A DNA stretch of 64,000 nucleotides. Origin: VRUE01 sp963703335 (GTDB lineage Bacteria > Actinomycetota > Thermoleophilia > Solirubrobacterales > 70-9). The number at the start of each line of letters is the position of its first letter. Position 1 is the first letter of the stretch. The position numbers and the translations under genes were made by a program. This document shows positions 41,108 to 50,166 of the stretch, in pieces. Location: the NCBI GenBank assembly GCA_963703335.1, contig OY969812.1, positions 2,666,001 through 2,730,000 on the forward strand, read 5' to 3'. The notes beneath the pieces are model-generated. The model was not told the DNA's origin. It did no database searches and was given only the letters and a program-made list of their open reading frames with translations.

Positions 41108-41794
41108 ATGCAAGGAAAACACCTATACAAGATCCTGGGCCTGTCGCTGCTCGTGGCCGCCGGCGTGATGGCCATGAGCGCTTCGGCAGCCCAGGCGAAA
41201 TGGTTACTTTTAAAGAACAAAGTATCCGTTAACGAACTCAACCTAAACGGTCAAATCTTATTAGGCGAGCTGTTAGTGGACAAACTGGGACTTAAAATTC
41301 ACTGTCCCGAAGGTACTGCGACTCTTAAAGTCGCGTTGAGTGCAGATAAATTGAAAACGACAGGCTCGGGAACTGCAACATTCAAAAAATGTACGATGTT
41401 AGAATTCCCGAAATGCACCGTTAATAGTCCCGGTGCCGCCGCTGGCGAAATCAAAGCCAGTGCCAGTGGTGAACTGAAAATGACAGGCGAAACCTTCTTC
41501 GCCGAAATGTCAAGCACTGAATTCAGCACGATCGAAATCACCGGCGCATTGTGCTCGATCAGCGAAATCGGCGGTCAAAAACTAAACGGTACGCTGACCT
41601 TAACCATGCATGAACCATTAGTCGACAATGTGACGCATTTAGCGTTACTCGACGAGAAGGAACTTTTCTACGGTAAAGAAAAAGTGATTCTACATGGCGA
41701 GTTATTAACCCCGGGCGTGCTCGACCCGGCGATCTTAAATCACATTGCAGAGGCCTCGGGAGCGAGCTGGGCAATTCACTTAGTCGAATTATAA
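41108..41794 (+). CDS. TTA-rich secreted protein, member 3
   Basis: 228 residues. Signal peptide (SLLVAAGVMAMSASAAQA) with five Leu codons, none TTA. The mature part begins K-W and has 15 TTA among 32 Leu-type codons, at W-TTA-ctt-TTA, TTA-TTA-GE-ctg-TTA, H-TTA-A-TTA, E-TTA-TTA and H-TTA-VE-TTA-stop. All six Phe codons are TTC. Blocks shared with members 1, 4 and 5: LEFPKCTVNSPGAAAGEI, GALCSISEIGGQKLNG, HGELLTPGVLDPAIL. Three or four Cys suggest disulphides. Function unknown. Confidence 0.87.
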   Translation: MQGKHLYKILGLSLLVAAGVMAMSASAAQAKWLLLKNKVSVNELNLNGQILLGELLVDKLGLKIHCPEGTATLKVALSADKLKTTGSGTATFKKCTMLEFPKCTVNSPGAAAGEIKASASGELKMTGETFFAEMSSTEFSTIEITGALCSISEIGGQKLNGTLTLTMHEPLVDNVTHLALLDEKELFYGKEKVILHGELLTPGVLDPAILNHIAEASGASWAIHLVEL

Positions 41795-41833
41795 GTTAGC
41801 TCGGCTTTAGTCCGAAATCCGAGGAGCAGGTTA

Positions 41834-41869
41834 GGTGGTAGCCCGGGCCACGGGGCCTGGGCTACCACC
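41834..41869 (+). terminator. hairpin after TTA-rich member 3
   Basis: GGTGGTAGCCCGGGCC / GGGCCTGGGCTACCACC around ACG, a long near-perfect stem without a U-tract. Similar GGCCCAGG-type hairpins follow the other members. Confidence 0.65.
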
Positions 41870-41893
41870 ATCGAGAAAGGACAAGTGCTGGCT

Positions 41894-42613
41894 ATGCGTG
41901 GAAAACAACTGATCAAGATCCTGGGCCTATCGCTGCTCGTGGCCGCCGGCGTGACGGCGGTGAGCGCGTCGGCTGCTCAGGCGAAATGGTTACTTTTAAA
42001 AACAAAGTATCCGTTAACGAACTCAGCCTAAACGGTCAAGTCTTATTAGGCGAGCTGTTAGTGGACAAACTGGGGCTTAAAATCCACTGTCCCGAAGGCA
42101 CCGCAACTGCCAAACTCACGCTGAGTGCAGATAAACTAAAAGTAACAGGAACGGGAACTGCAACACTTACAAAATGCACGGTGTTAGAATTCCCGAAATG
42201 CACTGTTAAAAGTCCTGGTGCCGCCGCTGGCGAAATCATAGCCTCGGGCAGCGGTGAAGGAAAAATGACGGGTGAAACGGTCTTTTGCCGAACTGTCAAG
42301 CGCTGGATTCGTTACGTTCAACATCGAAGGGGCGCTGTGCGCGCTCAGCGAACTCAGCGGTCAAAAACTGAATGGTTCGGTGATCCTAACTTTGCATGAA
42401 CCGTTAGCCGACCTAGCAACGCATTTAGCCTTACTTGATGATTTCGAATCGGGTTCTCCGTGCGGCCCTGCTTCACCATCGCTCAAATACGGTGGGGAAA
42501 AGGCTGTTCTGCACGGCCAGTTATTAGCTGGAGAAGTGCGCGATCCGGCAATCCTAATGCACATTACAGAGGCCTCGGGAGCGACCTGGGCAATTCATTT
42601 AGTCGAATTATAA
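41894..42613 (+). pseudogene. TTA-rich secreted protein, member 4, with two frameshifts
   Basis: Reading from ATG 41894 the signal peptide and KW-TTA-ctt-TTA are intact, then an A5 run (41998-42002; six A expected from member 5) shifts the frame. A T4 run (42283-42286; three T in member 5) shifts it back, so the total length (240 codons) is still a multiple of three and the end THLALLDD...TWAIHLVEL is kept. An 11-residue insert (FESGSPCGPAS) breaks the 'LLDE..LFYG' block. About 13 TTA codons. Either a recent pseudogene or two homopolymer sequencing errors; the clean restoration favours error or very recent decay. Confidence 0.8.
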
Positions 42614-42656
42614 GTTTTAACTCAGCTCTAGGTCTGAACTCTAAGAGTGGGATGGT

Positions 42657-42684
42657 GCGGCCCAGGCGCCAGGCCTGGGCCGCG
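42657..42684 (+). terminator. hairpin after TTA-rich member 4
   Basis: GCGGCCCAGGC and GCCTGGGCCGC pair fully around a 6-base loop; no U-tract. Confidence 0.6.
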
Positions 42685-42894
42685 TTGTCGGGAGTGGCGG
42701 AGAGTGAGGCGGAGGGCACGATCTCGGTAGGAGTTGCAGGCGAGCACTCGTCGTGGGGCTTCTTCGTGCGGCTGCCGCGGTACCGCAAAGCTCTCTTGTT
42801 TTCCAACTTCCTGCGTCGCTTTCGGAACGGATGCGGTATGAGCAATACATTCGAGCGTTCCCAGCGGCGATCTAGAAAACTTGGTCCAAGAAGG

Positions 42895-42999
42895 GCTTGA
42901 TCGGCTCGGCGCCGGTGAGAGAGTGCCGTTGGGCGCAGGAGGAGAGGAGTAGTCGCCTGCGCTGCAGGTAATTAACCGAACTCAATTGATGAGAGGACA
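42895..42999 (+). promoter_or_regulatory. conserved leader of TTA-rich member 5
   Basis: Counterpart of 40009-40103: GCTTGATCG, GGTGAGAGAGTGCCG, AGTCG, then CCGAACTCAATTGATGAGAGGACA directly before the start at 43010. Conservation between non-adjacent paralogues exceeds that of the surrounding non-coding DNA. Confidence 0.5.
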
Positions 43000-43009
43000 T
43001 CTGAAGAAC

Positions 43010-43696
43010 ATGCGTGGAAAACATCTGATCAAGGTTTTGGGGCTCTCGCTCCTCGTGGCCGTTGGCGCGATGGCCGTGAGCGCGTCGGCCGCCCAGGCGA
43101 AATGGTTACTTTTAAAAAATGGCGCATCTGTTGATACACTGAGCCTAGTTGGCACCGTCTTATTAGGCGAGCTGTTAGTGGACAAACTGGGACTCAAAAT
43201 TCACTGTCCCGAAGGCACCATTGCTGCTGAATTCAAACTGAGTGCAGATAAAACAAAAGCGACAGGCACGGGATCTGCAACATTCAAAAAATGCACAGTG
43301 TTAACTTTCCCGAAATGCACCGTTAATAGTCCCGGTGCCGCCGCCGGCGAAATCAAAGCCGCCGGCAGTGGTGAAGGGAAAATGACGGGCGAAACCGTCT
43401 TTGCCGAACTGTCAAGCGCGGAATTCACCACGATCGAAATCACGGGAGCGTTGTGCTCCATCAGCGAACTCGGCGGTCAGAAAGTGAACGGTACGGCAAC
43501 CCTCACACTGCATGAACCGTTAGTCGACAAAAAAGAACATTTAGCATTACTTGACGAGCTAGCGCTCTTCTATGGCAAAGAAAACGCGATCATACACGGC
43601 GAGTTATTAACTCCGGGCGTCCTCGATCCGGCAGTCTTAGTGCACGCTACTGAGGCATCGGGAGCGACCTTCGCCGTTCACTTAGTTGAATTATAA
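43010..43696 (+). CDS. TTA-rich secreted protein, member 5
   Basis: 228 residues. Signal peptide VGAMAVSASAAQA with Leu as CTG, TTG and CTC only. The mature part has 14 TTA codons at the same positions as member 3 except 'TLTL', where member 3 has TTA and this one CTC. Phe is TTC in six of seven cases. Shared blocks: TFPKCTVNSPGAAAGEI, GALCSISELGGQKVNG, HGELLTPGVLDPAVL. C-terminus F-A-V-H-TTA-V-E-TTA-stop. Function unknown. Confidence 0.87.
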   Translation: MRGKHLIKVLGLSLLVAVGAMAVSASAAQAKWLLLKNGASVDTLSLVGTVLLGELLVDKLGLKIHCPEGTIAAEFKLSADKTKATGTGSATFKKCTVLTFPKCTVNSPGAAAGEIKAAGSGEGKMTGETVFAELSSAEFTTIEITGALCSISELGGQKVNGTATLTLHEPLVDKKEHLALLDELALFYGKENAIIHGELLTPGVLDPAVLVHATEASGATFAVHLVEL

Positions 43697-43746
43697 GTCT
43701 AGTTCGGGTTTGAATCCGAAACCCAAAGAGTAAAAGAGTAAACGTC

Positions 43747-43786
43747 AAGTGACGGCCCAGACCACAGGGCCTGGGCCGTCACTTTT
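43747..43786 (+). terminator. intrinsic terminator after TTA-rich member 5
   Basis: AAGTGACGGCCCAG and CTGGGCCGTCACTT with a 9-base loop, followed by TTTT. The best terminator-like structure of the family. Confidence 0.8.
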
Positions 43787-43842
43787 AGTAGACGCATAGA
43801 TAAAGAAGTATTCGAAGTTAATGTCAGGGAATTGGGGAGTAG

Positions 43843-46800
43843 ATGAACAAAGGGGATCAGATGGGATGGGCAGGGGGAAGATATGAGTGGGAAGCTGGCG
43901 TGGCGGTTGGGTGGATAAGGGGAGCATTGATTGCGGTTGCGCTGGTTGGTCTCTTCGCGCTCTCCCTTGCCGAGCCGGCAAGGGCCGCGTCCGACCACCC
44001 CGAACTCCCCGCCCTCTCCCACACCGGCCTCGAACTTCCCTGCGGCGCCGCCACCGACTCCCAGGGGAACCTCTACGTCTCGATCGGCGTCGAAGAAAAG
44101 GTCAATGTCTACGATCCAGGCGGCTCCCTGGTCACCAGCTTTGCGACCACCGCCACCGGCTCGTTCGCCTGTGGCCTCGCCGTGGATGCCTCGGGCAATG
44201 TCTACGTCACCGGCAGTGACACCGACGTAGCCCGCTACAAGCCCGGCGGCGCAGGCTTTCCGCCCGCCCCGGGCACGACCTATGCCCCCGACACCGCCAT
44301 CGGTGGCGGCACGGGCGTATTGGTCTCCGAAGCGGCCGCCTCGGTCGCCGTCGACCCCGAAACCCAAAAGGCCTATGTCTCCCGGGAGGCGCTCGGCGAG
44401 CAGCAGGCGATCGCCTTCGCGGGCTTTGAAGACGGCGACCTGTTCACCCTCACCTGCGACGGCGAAACGACCGGCGAAATCGAATATTCCGAAAACACCG
44501 GTGTCCGCAGCATCAGGATCAAAAGCGCTCTCGGGGCAAAGTGCGGCGCTGGAAACTTCCGTATCACCGGGGTCGGCACCGGGACCTCGACGATCACCTG
44601 GATCGGCAAATACCTGGGCTCAGACGTGCCGCTGGCGGCCTGCACGCCGGTCACCGGCATCGGCACCTGCACGCCTGTGCAGAGCCGGGAAGCCAAGCCG
44701 ACCGCAATCTCTGCCTTCCAGCCCAACGGCACCCTGATCTCAGCTGACATCGGCAAAGGCCTGGTCCCCCAGGGCGACTTCTACGGCATCGACGTCTACG
44801 GGCAGACCGGCGACATCTACGTCGTCGACCGAAACCACAACAAGGCCTACGTCCTCAACCCCGCCGGCAGCGCGATCAAGGAGGAGATCGACGGCTCAGA
44901 AGCTCCCACCGGCGCCTTCACCGCGATGCCGCTGCTGCGTCCCTACCTTGCGGTCGACCAGGACAACGGCAACGTCTTCGTCTCCGACATCGGCGGCCAC
45001 GGCGTCGTCGATGAGTTCGAAGAACAGGACAAAGGCAGCGGCACCTATGTCTACGTCTCCCAGCTCACCCACGCGCCGGAAATCACCGAATCCGGATTCG
45101 CCCCCTCCGACATCGCCGTCGACAACGGCTCGGCAAGCCCCAACCGCGGCTCGATCTACGTCACCTCCTCCGACGACGGGAACGTTTATGCGTTCGGAGC
45201 GCGCCACTACCACCCCGAACTCCCCGCCCTCTCCCACACCGGCCTCGAACTTCCCTGCGGCGCCGCCACCGACTCCCAGGGGAACCTCTACGTCTCGATC
45301 GGCGTCGAAGAAAAGGTCAATGTCTACGATCCAGGCGGCTCCCTGGTCACCAGCTTTGCGACCACCGCCACCGGCTCGTTCGCCTGTGGCCTCGCCGTGG
45401 ATGCCTCGGGCAATGTCTACGTCACCGGCAGTGACACCGACGTAGCCCGCTACAAGCCCGGCGGCGCAGGCTTTCCGCCCGCCCCGGGCACGACCTATGC
45501 CCCCGACACCGCCATCGGTGGCGGCACGGGCGTATTGGTCTCCGAAGCGGCCGCCTCGGTCGCCGTCGACCCCGAAACCCAAAAGGCCTATGTCTCCCGG
45601 GAGGCGCTCGGCGAGCAGCAGGCGATCGCCTTCGCGGGCTTTGAAGACGGCGACCTGTTCACCCTCACCTGCGACGGCGAAACGACCGGCGAAATCGAAT
45701 ATTCCGAAAACACCGGTGTCCGCAGCATCAGGATCAAAAGCGCTCTCGGGGCAAAGTGCGGCGCTGGAAACTTCCGTATCACCGGGGTCGGCACCGGGAC
45801 CTCGACGATCACCTGGATCGGCAAATACCTGGGCTCAGACGTGCCGCTGGCGGCCTGCACGCCGGTCACCGGCATCGGCACCTGCACGCCTGTGCAGAGC
45901 CGGGAAGCCAAGCCGACCGCAATCTCTGCCTTCCAGCCCAACGGCACCCTGATCTCAGCTGACATCGGCAAAGGCCTGGTCCCCCAGGGCGACTTCTACG
46001 GCATCGACGTCTACGGGCAGACCGGCGACATCTACGTCGTCGACCGAAACCACAACAAGGCCTACGTCCTCAACCCCGCCGGCAGCGCGATCAAGGAGGA
46101 GATCGACGGCTCAGAAGCTCCCACCGGCGCCTTCACCGCGATGCCGCTGCTGCGTCCCTACCTTGCGGTCGACCAGGACAACGGCAACGTCTTCGTCTCC
46201 GACATCGGCGGCCACGGCGTCGTCGATGAGTTCGAAGAACAGGACAAAGGCAGCGGCACCTATGTCTACGTCTCCCAGCTCACCCACGCGCCGGAAATCA
46301 CCGAATCCGGATTCGCCCCCTCCGACATCGCCGTCGACAACGGCTCGGCAAGCCCCAACCGCGGCTCGATCTACGTCACCTCCTCCGACGACGGGAACGT
46401 TTATGCGTTCGGGCCCGACCCGCACGCGCCACCGCTCAACCAGCTGGCGGTCGAAAAGACCGGCGGTGGCGAGGGCACGGTGACAAGCGCTCCGGCTGGG
46501 ATCAACTGCGGTCCTACTTGCACGGGGGAATTCGCCAGCGGCAAACTGGTGACCCTGACCGCGGCTCCCACTCCTCCCGGCTCGGCCTTCGGGGACTGGG
46601 TAAGCGGCTGCGACAACGTCAACGCCGAGAACAAGTGCGAAGTGACTACGACCGGGGCTAAGCAGGTGGTCGTGCGATTCGACTCCCGGCCTGTGGTGAG
46701 CGAAGAGGCGGCGAGCCAGATCACCGAATCCACCGCGGTCCTCTCGGCCAAGATCAACCCGAAGGGGAAAGCCACCACCTACTCCTTCGAATACATCTCC

Positions 46801-49800
46801 GAGGAAGCCTGGCTGGCGAACGGGCAAAGCTTCTCGGGCGCCGAGCCCGCGGCCAAAGCCCCGGCATCACCGGTCTTCATCGGCAGTGGCGCCACCGCGG
46901 TGGCGGTTGGGGTCAAAGTCGAAGGCCTGGTGCCATCCACGACCTATCGCTTCCGCGCCGTGGCGAGCAACGACGTGGGCACTGTCGAGGGCGAGCGCGA
47001 TGGTGCCGACGAGGAAGTCGAGCGCTCATTCGCCACCTACTCGCCGCCGCAGGTCGATACCGGCAAGTGTCCCGCCAACGAAGCCCTGCGCACGGGCCCC
47101 TCCGCGAGCTTGCCCGATTGCCGCGCCTGGGAGCAGGCGAGCCCGGTCGACAAGAACGGCGGCAGCGTCCAGGCCACGTCCTACCTGGCCAGGGCGGCGG
47201 AGGACGGGGGAGCGATCAGCTTCGAAAGCGCGGCTGGCGTCCCGGGCGGCTCGGGAGGGCAGAACTTCCCCACCTACGTCGCCAGGCGGGACGGCAGCGG
47301 TTGGACGACCACGGGGCTCCTGCCCAACCCGAGCAGCGGTGTGAGGGCGAGGGTGCTCGGCTGGACCGCCGATTTCACCGAGGTCTTCGACCAAGCCGGG
47401 CTCTTCGGGCAAGGCAAATCTCTCCTGGCGCGCTCAACTCTCGACGGGAGCGAAGTCGAGCTGGTGCCCCGTGTGACGCCGAGTCCCGAATACCGCTACA
47501 TCGGCGCATCGAGCGACGGCAGAAAGGTCATTTTCGAAGCCTTTCCTGAGGATTCCGAAAACACCACACTGCAGCTGGCCCCCGGCGCTGCGCCGGGCAA
47601 GCCCAACCTCTACGCCTTGAATCGCGATGACCCCGGCGAGCTGCGCCTAGCGGGCGTGTTGCCCGATGGCTCGACGCCGACCCTGGGTACGCAGGCCACC
47701 AGGGGAGCAAAAACGCAAGACTACAACCGTGACACCCATCTGGTGGGCGCAGATGGCTCCGCGCTCTTCACCGACCGGGGGACCGGACAGCTCTACATGC
47801 GGCTGAACCCGACGGCGGAGGAAACCCCAGCGACCGACATCGACGGCAACTGCATTCCCGACCCCGTCCTCGCCTGCACAATTCACGTCTCCGCCTCGCG
47901 GAAGGAAAACGGCAAACTTGACGGTCGCGACGCCGCCGGCCCCCAGCCAGCCTCCTTCGTGGCGGCCAGTCCCGACGGCTCGACAATCACCTTCACCAGC
48001 TCCGAGAAGCTGACCAACGATGCGACCACCGGGCCTGAACCGGAGGCGCCGGCGATCGCGCGGGCCAAACTTGGCGACGGCGGTGAAAAGAACCTTGGGT
48101 TCATACCTGCTTTCGCGCGGGAGATCGCGATCGATGAGGCCGAAGGGTACGTTTACTGGTCCGACCCCACCCACCATCAGATCGGGCGGGCGAAGCTCGA
48201 CGGCAGCGCCATCGACGAGGACTACATCCCCGCCCTGGACGAACCGTTGGGAATCGCAGTCATCGACGAAGCCGCGACCAAATATATTTTCTGGACCGAC
48301 CGTGGCGAACCCGACGGGGACGGGAACCCTCAGGCCGGTGAGGGAACGATCGGCAGAGCGGATCTGGATGGTACCGACGTCAACGAGAGCTGCCTCACGG
48401 GGCTGACGAACCCACGCAGTATCGCTGTTCGCTCCGATCATATTTACTGGACCAGTCCGGTCGCCGGCAAAGAGTTCCTTGGTAGCGGAAGTGTAAACAG
48501 AGCCGACCTCTCCTGCAATCAGCCGAGCGTCGAAGCGCTGCCTGACATCACACTAGGAAGCGGCGACATCGCGGTTAACGCGAGCCACATCTATATCTCA
48601 TTCATAGCGAATCCCAACAAAGGTCCTACGGGCTTTATAAATGTCTATAACCTTGACGGAACCACTGTCGACACGGGTATCGTGGAAATTGGCGACGAGA
48701 AAACCGTGCCTGGTCTGGCTTTGGACGGTTCCCACCTCTTCTGGACTGACCCTGATCACAACAGAATCGGGCGTTCCGACCTTGCGGGAACAGATGCAAG
48801 CGAGGAGCCCAACTTCATCACCACCGCAGGCCGCGCCAAAGACCTGGGCGTGGACGACGAATACGTCTACTGGAGCACGAACCAGGAGGTGGTGCCAAAC
48901 CCGGGCGTCGACATCTACCAGCTCGACCGCGAGAGTGGTGAGCTGACCGACCTCGCTCCTGACGCGGTGGACACCAACGGGGTGGAAGTACGCGGAGTGC
49001 TGGGCGCGGCCGAGGACGGCTCCTATGTCTACTTCGCCGCCAACGGCGTGCCAGGCGGGGTGGGCAACTCGCCCAACGAGGCTGGGGAAGTTGCCCAGGC
49101 CGGCAATTGCAAAGGGCAGAAACTCCAGGCAACCGGCACATGCAACCTCTACGTTGCCCATGACGGGACAGTCGACTTCATCGCGAGGCTGGATGCCAAA
49201 AATCCAAGCGAAGAAAAAGACTCGGGCGACGCGGTCAACTGGGCGATGGGCCATATCGACGTGGAAAAGGGCGAGTCCGACAAGACGGCTAGGGTCAGCA
49301 CGGACGGGCAGGTGCTAGTCTTCCGCTCGCAGCGCAAGCTGACCGACTACGACAATCAAGGGCCGCGCTGTGGGGAAGGGATCCCAGCCTTTACCCGAGT
49401 GCCTGGGCCGTGCCTCGAGTTCTACCGCTTCGACTACGGCGAGATGAACCTCGCCTGCTTGACGTGCGACCCGCGAGGGGGGGCGCCGGTGGGCCCAGCG
49501 CGGCTGACCAGCGTCATTTCGGCGGGAGCCGGGGTGTTGTTACCGGCTGCGACGCTGGGACGGAACCTCTCCCGCGACGGAAGCCGTTTCTTCTTCGAGA
49601 CGCAGGACGCGCTCGTAGCGGGGGACACCAACGGAGAGGCTGGCTGTCCCCCCTGGGGCAGCGGGACGCAGAGGGCTACCAGCAGCGCCTGCCAGGACAT
49701 CTATGAGTGGGAGGCGCCGGGAACAGGCTTGTGCACGGAGGACTCACCTGCTTTCAGCCCGGCCAACGCTGGGTGCATCTACCTGGTCTCGACCGGGGAG

Positions 49801-50166
49801 AGCAAAGAGGCCAGCTTCTTCCTCGATGCCGACCCGGACGGGGAAAACGCTTTCATCCTCACCTACGAGCAGCTGGTCGGCCAGGACAAAGACGCGTTGC
49901 AAGACGTATACGACGCGCGTGTGGGAGGTGGCCTCGCGGGCCAGCACCAGGTCGAAGAAGGAGATTGCACGCCGGAACTTTGCAAGGGTCCGCCACCCGC
50001 CCCGCCCGCCCTCCAGTCGCCGGGCAGCGCTGGCTTCTCGGGTCCCGAGGACCCCGCGCCTAAACGCCACCACAAGAAGAAGCATCACAAAAAGAAGAAG
50101 CATCACAAAAAGCGCCACGCCAAGCACCAGCGAACAGCCAAGACGACCGGGAGGGCAAGCCGATGA
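43843..50166 (+). CDS. giant exported beta-propeller protein with a perfect internal duplication
   Basis: 2107 residues. Signal-type N-terminus (ALIAVALVGLFALSLAEPARA). Residues about 52-452 and 457-857 are identical NHL-like propeller domains (LYVSIGVEEKVNVYDPGGSL, VAVDPETQKAYVSREALG, LAVDQDNGNVFVSDIGGHG). Then a B-repeat-like domain (INCGPTCTGEFASGKLVTLTA), a fibronectin-like region, more propeller/TolB-like sequence (VYWSDPTHHQIGRAKLDGS) and a His/Lys-rich tail that could bind wall polymers. One TTA codon only (49540-49542). Likely surface-exposed. Its stop overlaps the start of the next gene. Confidence 0.85.
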   Translation: MNKGDQMGWAGGRYEWEAGVAVGWIRGALIAVALVGLFALSLAEPARAASDHPELPALSHTGLELPCGAATDSQGNLYVSIGVEEKVNVYDPGGSLVTSFATTATGSFACGLAVDASGNVYVTGSDTDVARYKPGGAGFPPAPGTTYAPDTAIGGGTGVLVSEAAASVAVDPETQKAYVSREALGEQQAIAFAGFEDGDLFTLTCDGETTGEIEYSENTGVRSIRIKSALGAKCGAGNFRITGVGTGTSTITWIGKYLGSDVPLAACTPVTGIGTCTPVQSREAKPTAISAFQPNGTLISADIGKGLVPQGDFYGIDVYGQTGDIYVVDRNHNKAYVLNPAGSAIKEEIDGSEAPTGAFTAMPLLRPYLAVDQDNGNVFVSDIGGHGVVDEFEEQDKGSGTYVYVSQLTHAPEITESGFAPSDIAVDNGSASPNRGSIYVTSSDDGNVYAFGARHYHPELPALSHTGLELPCGAATDSQGNLYVSIGVEEKVNVYDPGGSLVTSFATTATGSFACGLAVDASGNVYVTGSDTDVARYKPGGAGFPPAPGTTYAPDTAIGGGTGVLVSEAAASVAVDPETQKAYVSREALGEQQAIAFAGFEDGDLFTLTCDGETTGEIEYSENTGVRSIRIKSALGAKCGAGNFRITGVGTGTSTITWIGKYLGSDVPLAACTPVTGIGTCTPVQSREAKPTAISAFQPNGTLISADIGKGLVPQGDFYGIDVYGQTGDIYVVDRNHNKAYVLNPAGSAIKEEIDGSEAPTGAFTAMPLLRPYLAVDQDNGNVFVSDIGGHGVVDEFEEQDKGSGTYVYVSQLTHAPEITESGFAPSDIAVDNGSASPNRGSIYVTSSDDGNVYAFGPDPHAPPLNQLAVEKTGGGEGTVTSAPAGINCGPTCTGEFASGKLVTLTAAPTPPGSAFGDWVSGCDNVNAENKCEVTTTGAKQVVVRFDSRPVVSEEAASQITESTAVLSAKINPKGKATTYSFEYISEEAWLANGQSFSGAEPAAKAPASPVFIGSGATAVAVGVKVEGLVPSTTYRFRAVASNDVGTVEGERDGADEEVERSFATYSPPQVDTGKCPANEALRTGPSASLPDCRAWEQASPVDKNGGSVQATSYLARAAEDGGAISFESAAGVPGGSGGQNFPTYVARRDGSGWTTTGLLPNPSSGVRARVLGWTADFTEVFDQAGLFGQGKSLLARSTLDGSEVELVPRVTPSPEYRYIGASSDGRKVIFEAFPEDSENTTLQLAPGAAPGKPNLYALNRDDPGELRLAGVLPDGSTPTLGTQATRGAKTQDYNRDTHLVGADGSALFTDRGTGQLYMRLNPTAEETPATDIDGNCIPDPVLACTIHVSASRKENGKLDGRDAAGPQPASFVAASPDGSTITFTSSEKLTNDATTGPEPEAPAIARAKLGDGGEKNLGFIPAFAREIAIDEAEGYVYWSDPTHHQIGRAKLDGSAIDEDYIPALDEPLGIAVIDEAATKYIFWTDRGEPDGDGNPQAGEGTIGRADLDGTDVNESCLTGLTNPRSIAVRSDHIYWTSPVAGKEFLGSGSVNRADLSCNQPSVEALPDITLGSGDIAVNASHIYISFIANPNKGPTGFINVYNLDGTTVDTGIVEIGDEKTVPGLALDGSHLFWTDPDHNRIGRSDLAGTDASEEPNFITTAGRAKDLGVDDEYVYWSTNQEVVPNPGVDIYQLDRESGELTDLAPDAVDTNGVEVRGVLGAAEDGSYVYFAANGVPGGVGNSPNEAGEVAQAGNCKGQKLQATGTCNLYVAHDGTVDFIARLDAKNPSEEKDSGDAVNWAMGHIDVEKGESDKTARVSTDGQVLVFRSQRKLTDYDNQGPRCGEGIPAFTRVPGPCLEFYRFDYGEMNLACLTCDPRGGAPVGPARLTSVISAGAGVLLPAATLGRNLSRDGSRFFFETQDALVAGDTNGEAGCPPWGSGTQRATSSACQDIYEWEAPGTGLCTEDSPAFSPANAGCIYLVSTGESKEASFFLDADPDGENAFILTYEQLVGQDKDALQDVYDARVGGGLAGQHQVEEGDCTPELCKGPPPAPPALQSPGSAGFSGPEDPAPKRHHKKKHHKKKKHHKKRHAKHQRTAKTTGRASR
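43996..45197 (+). repeat. 1202-bp direct repeat, unit 1
   Basis: Begins with CACCCCGAACTCCCC and ends at TATGCGTTCGG. The second unit starts 1215 bases later. The two translated units are identical and I found no nucleotide difference by eye. Confidence 0.92.
45211..46412 (+). repeat. 1202-bp direct repeat, unit 2
   Basis: Same sequence as 43996-45197. A 13-base linker (AGCGCGCCACTAC) separates the units and keeps the frame. After unit 2 the sequence continues into the unique part GPDPHAPPLNQ. Confidence 0.92.

Larger units (their letters stand above)
42614..43009. other. intergenic region between TTA-rich members 4 and 5
   Basis: 396 bases. A hairpin (42657-42684) follows member 4; the segment 42700-42890 has no frame I believe in; 42895-42999 is the conserved leader of member 5. 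Confidence 0.55.

Noticed and set aside
42460..42900. 146-codon open frame after TTA-rich member 4
   Set aside because: It begins inside member 4 in another frame and shows no domain; taken as non-coding.
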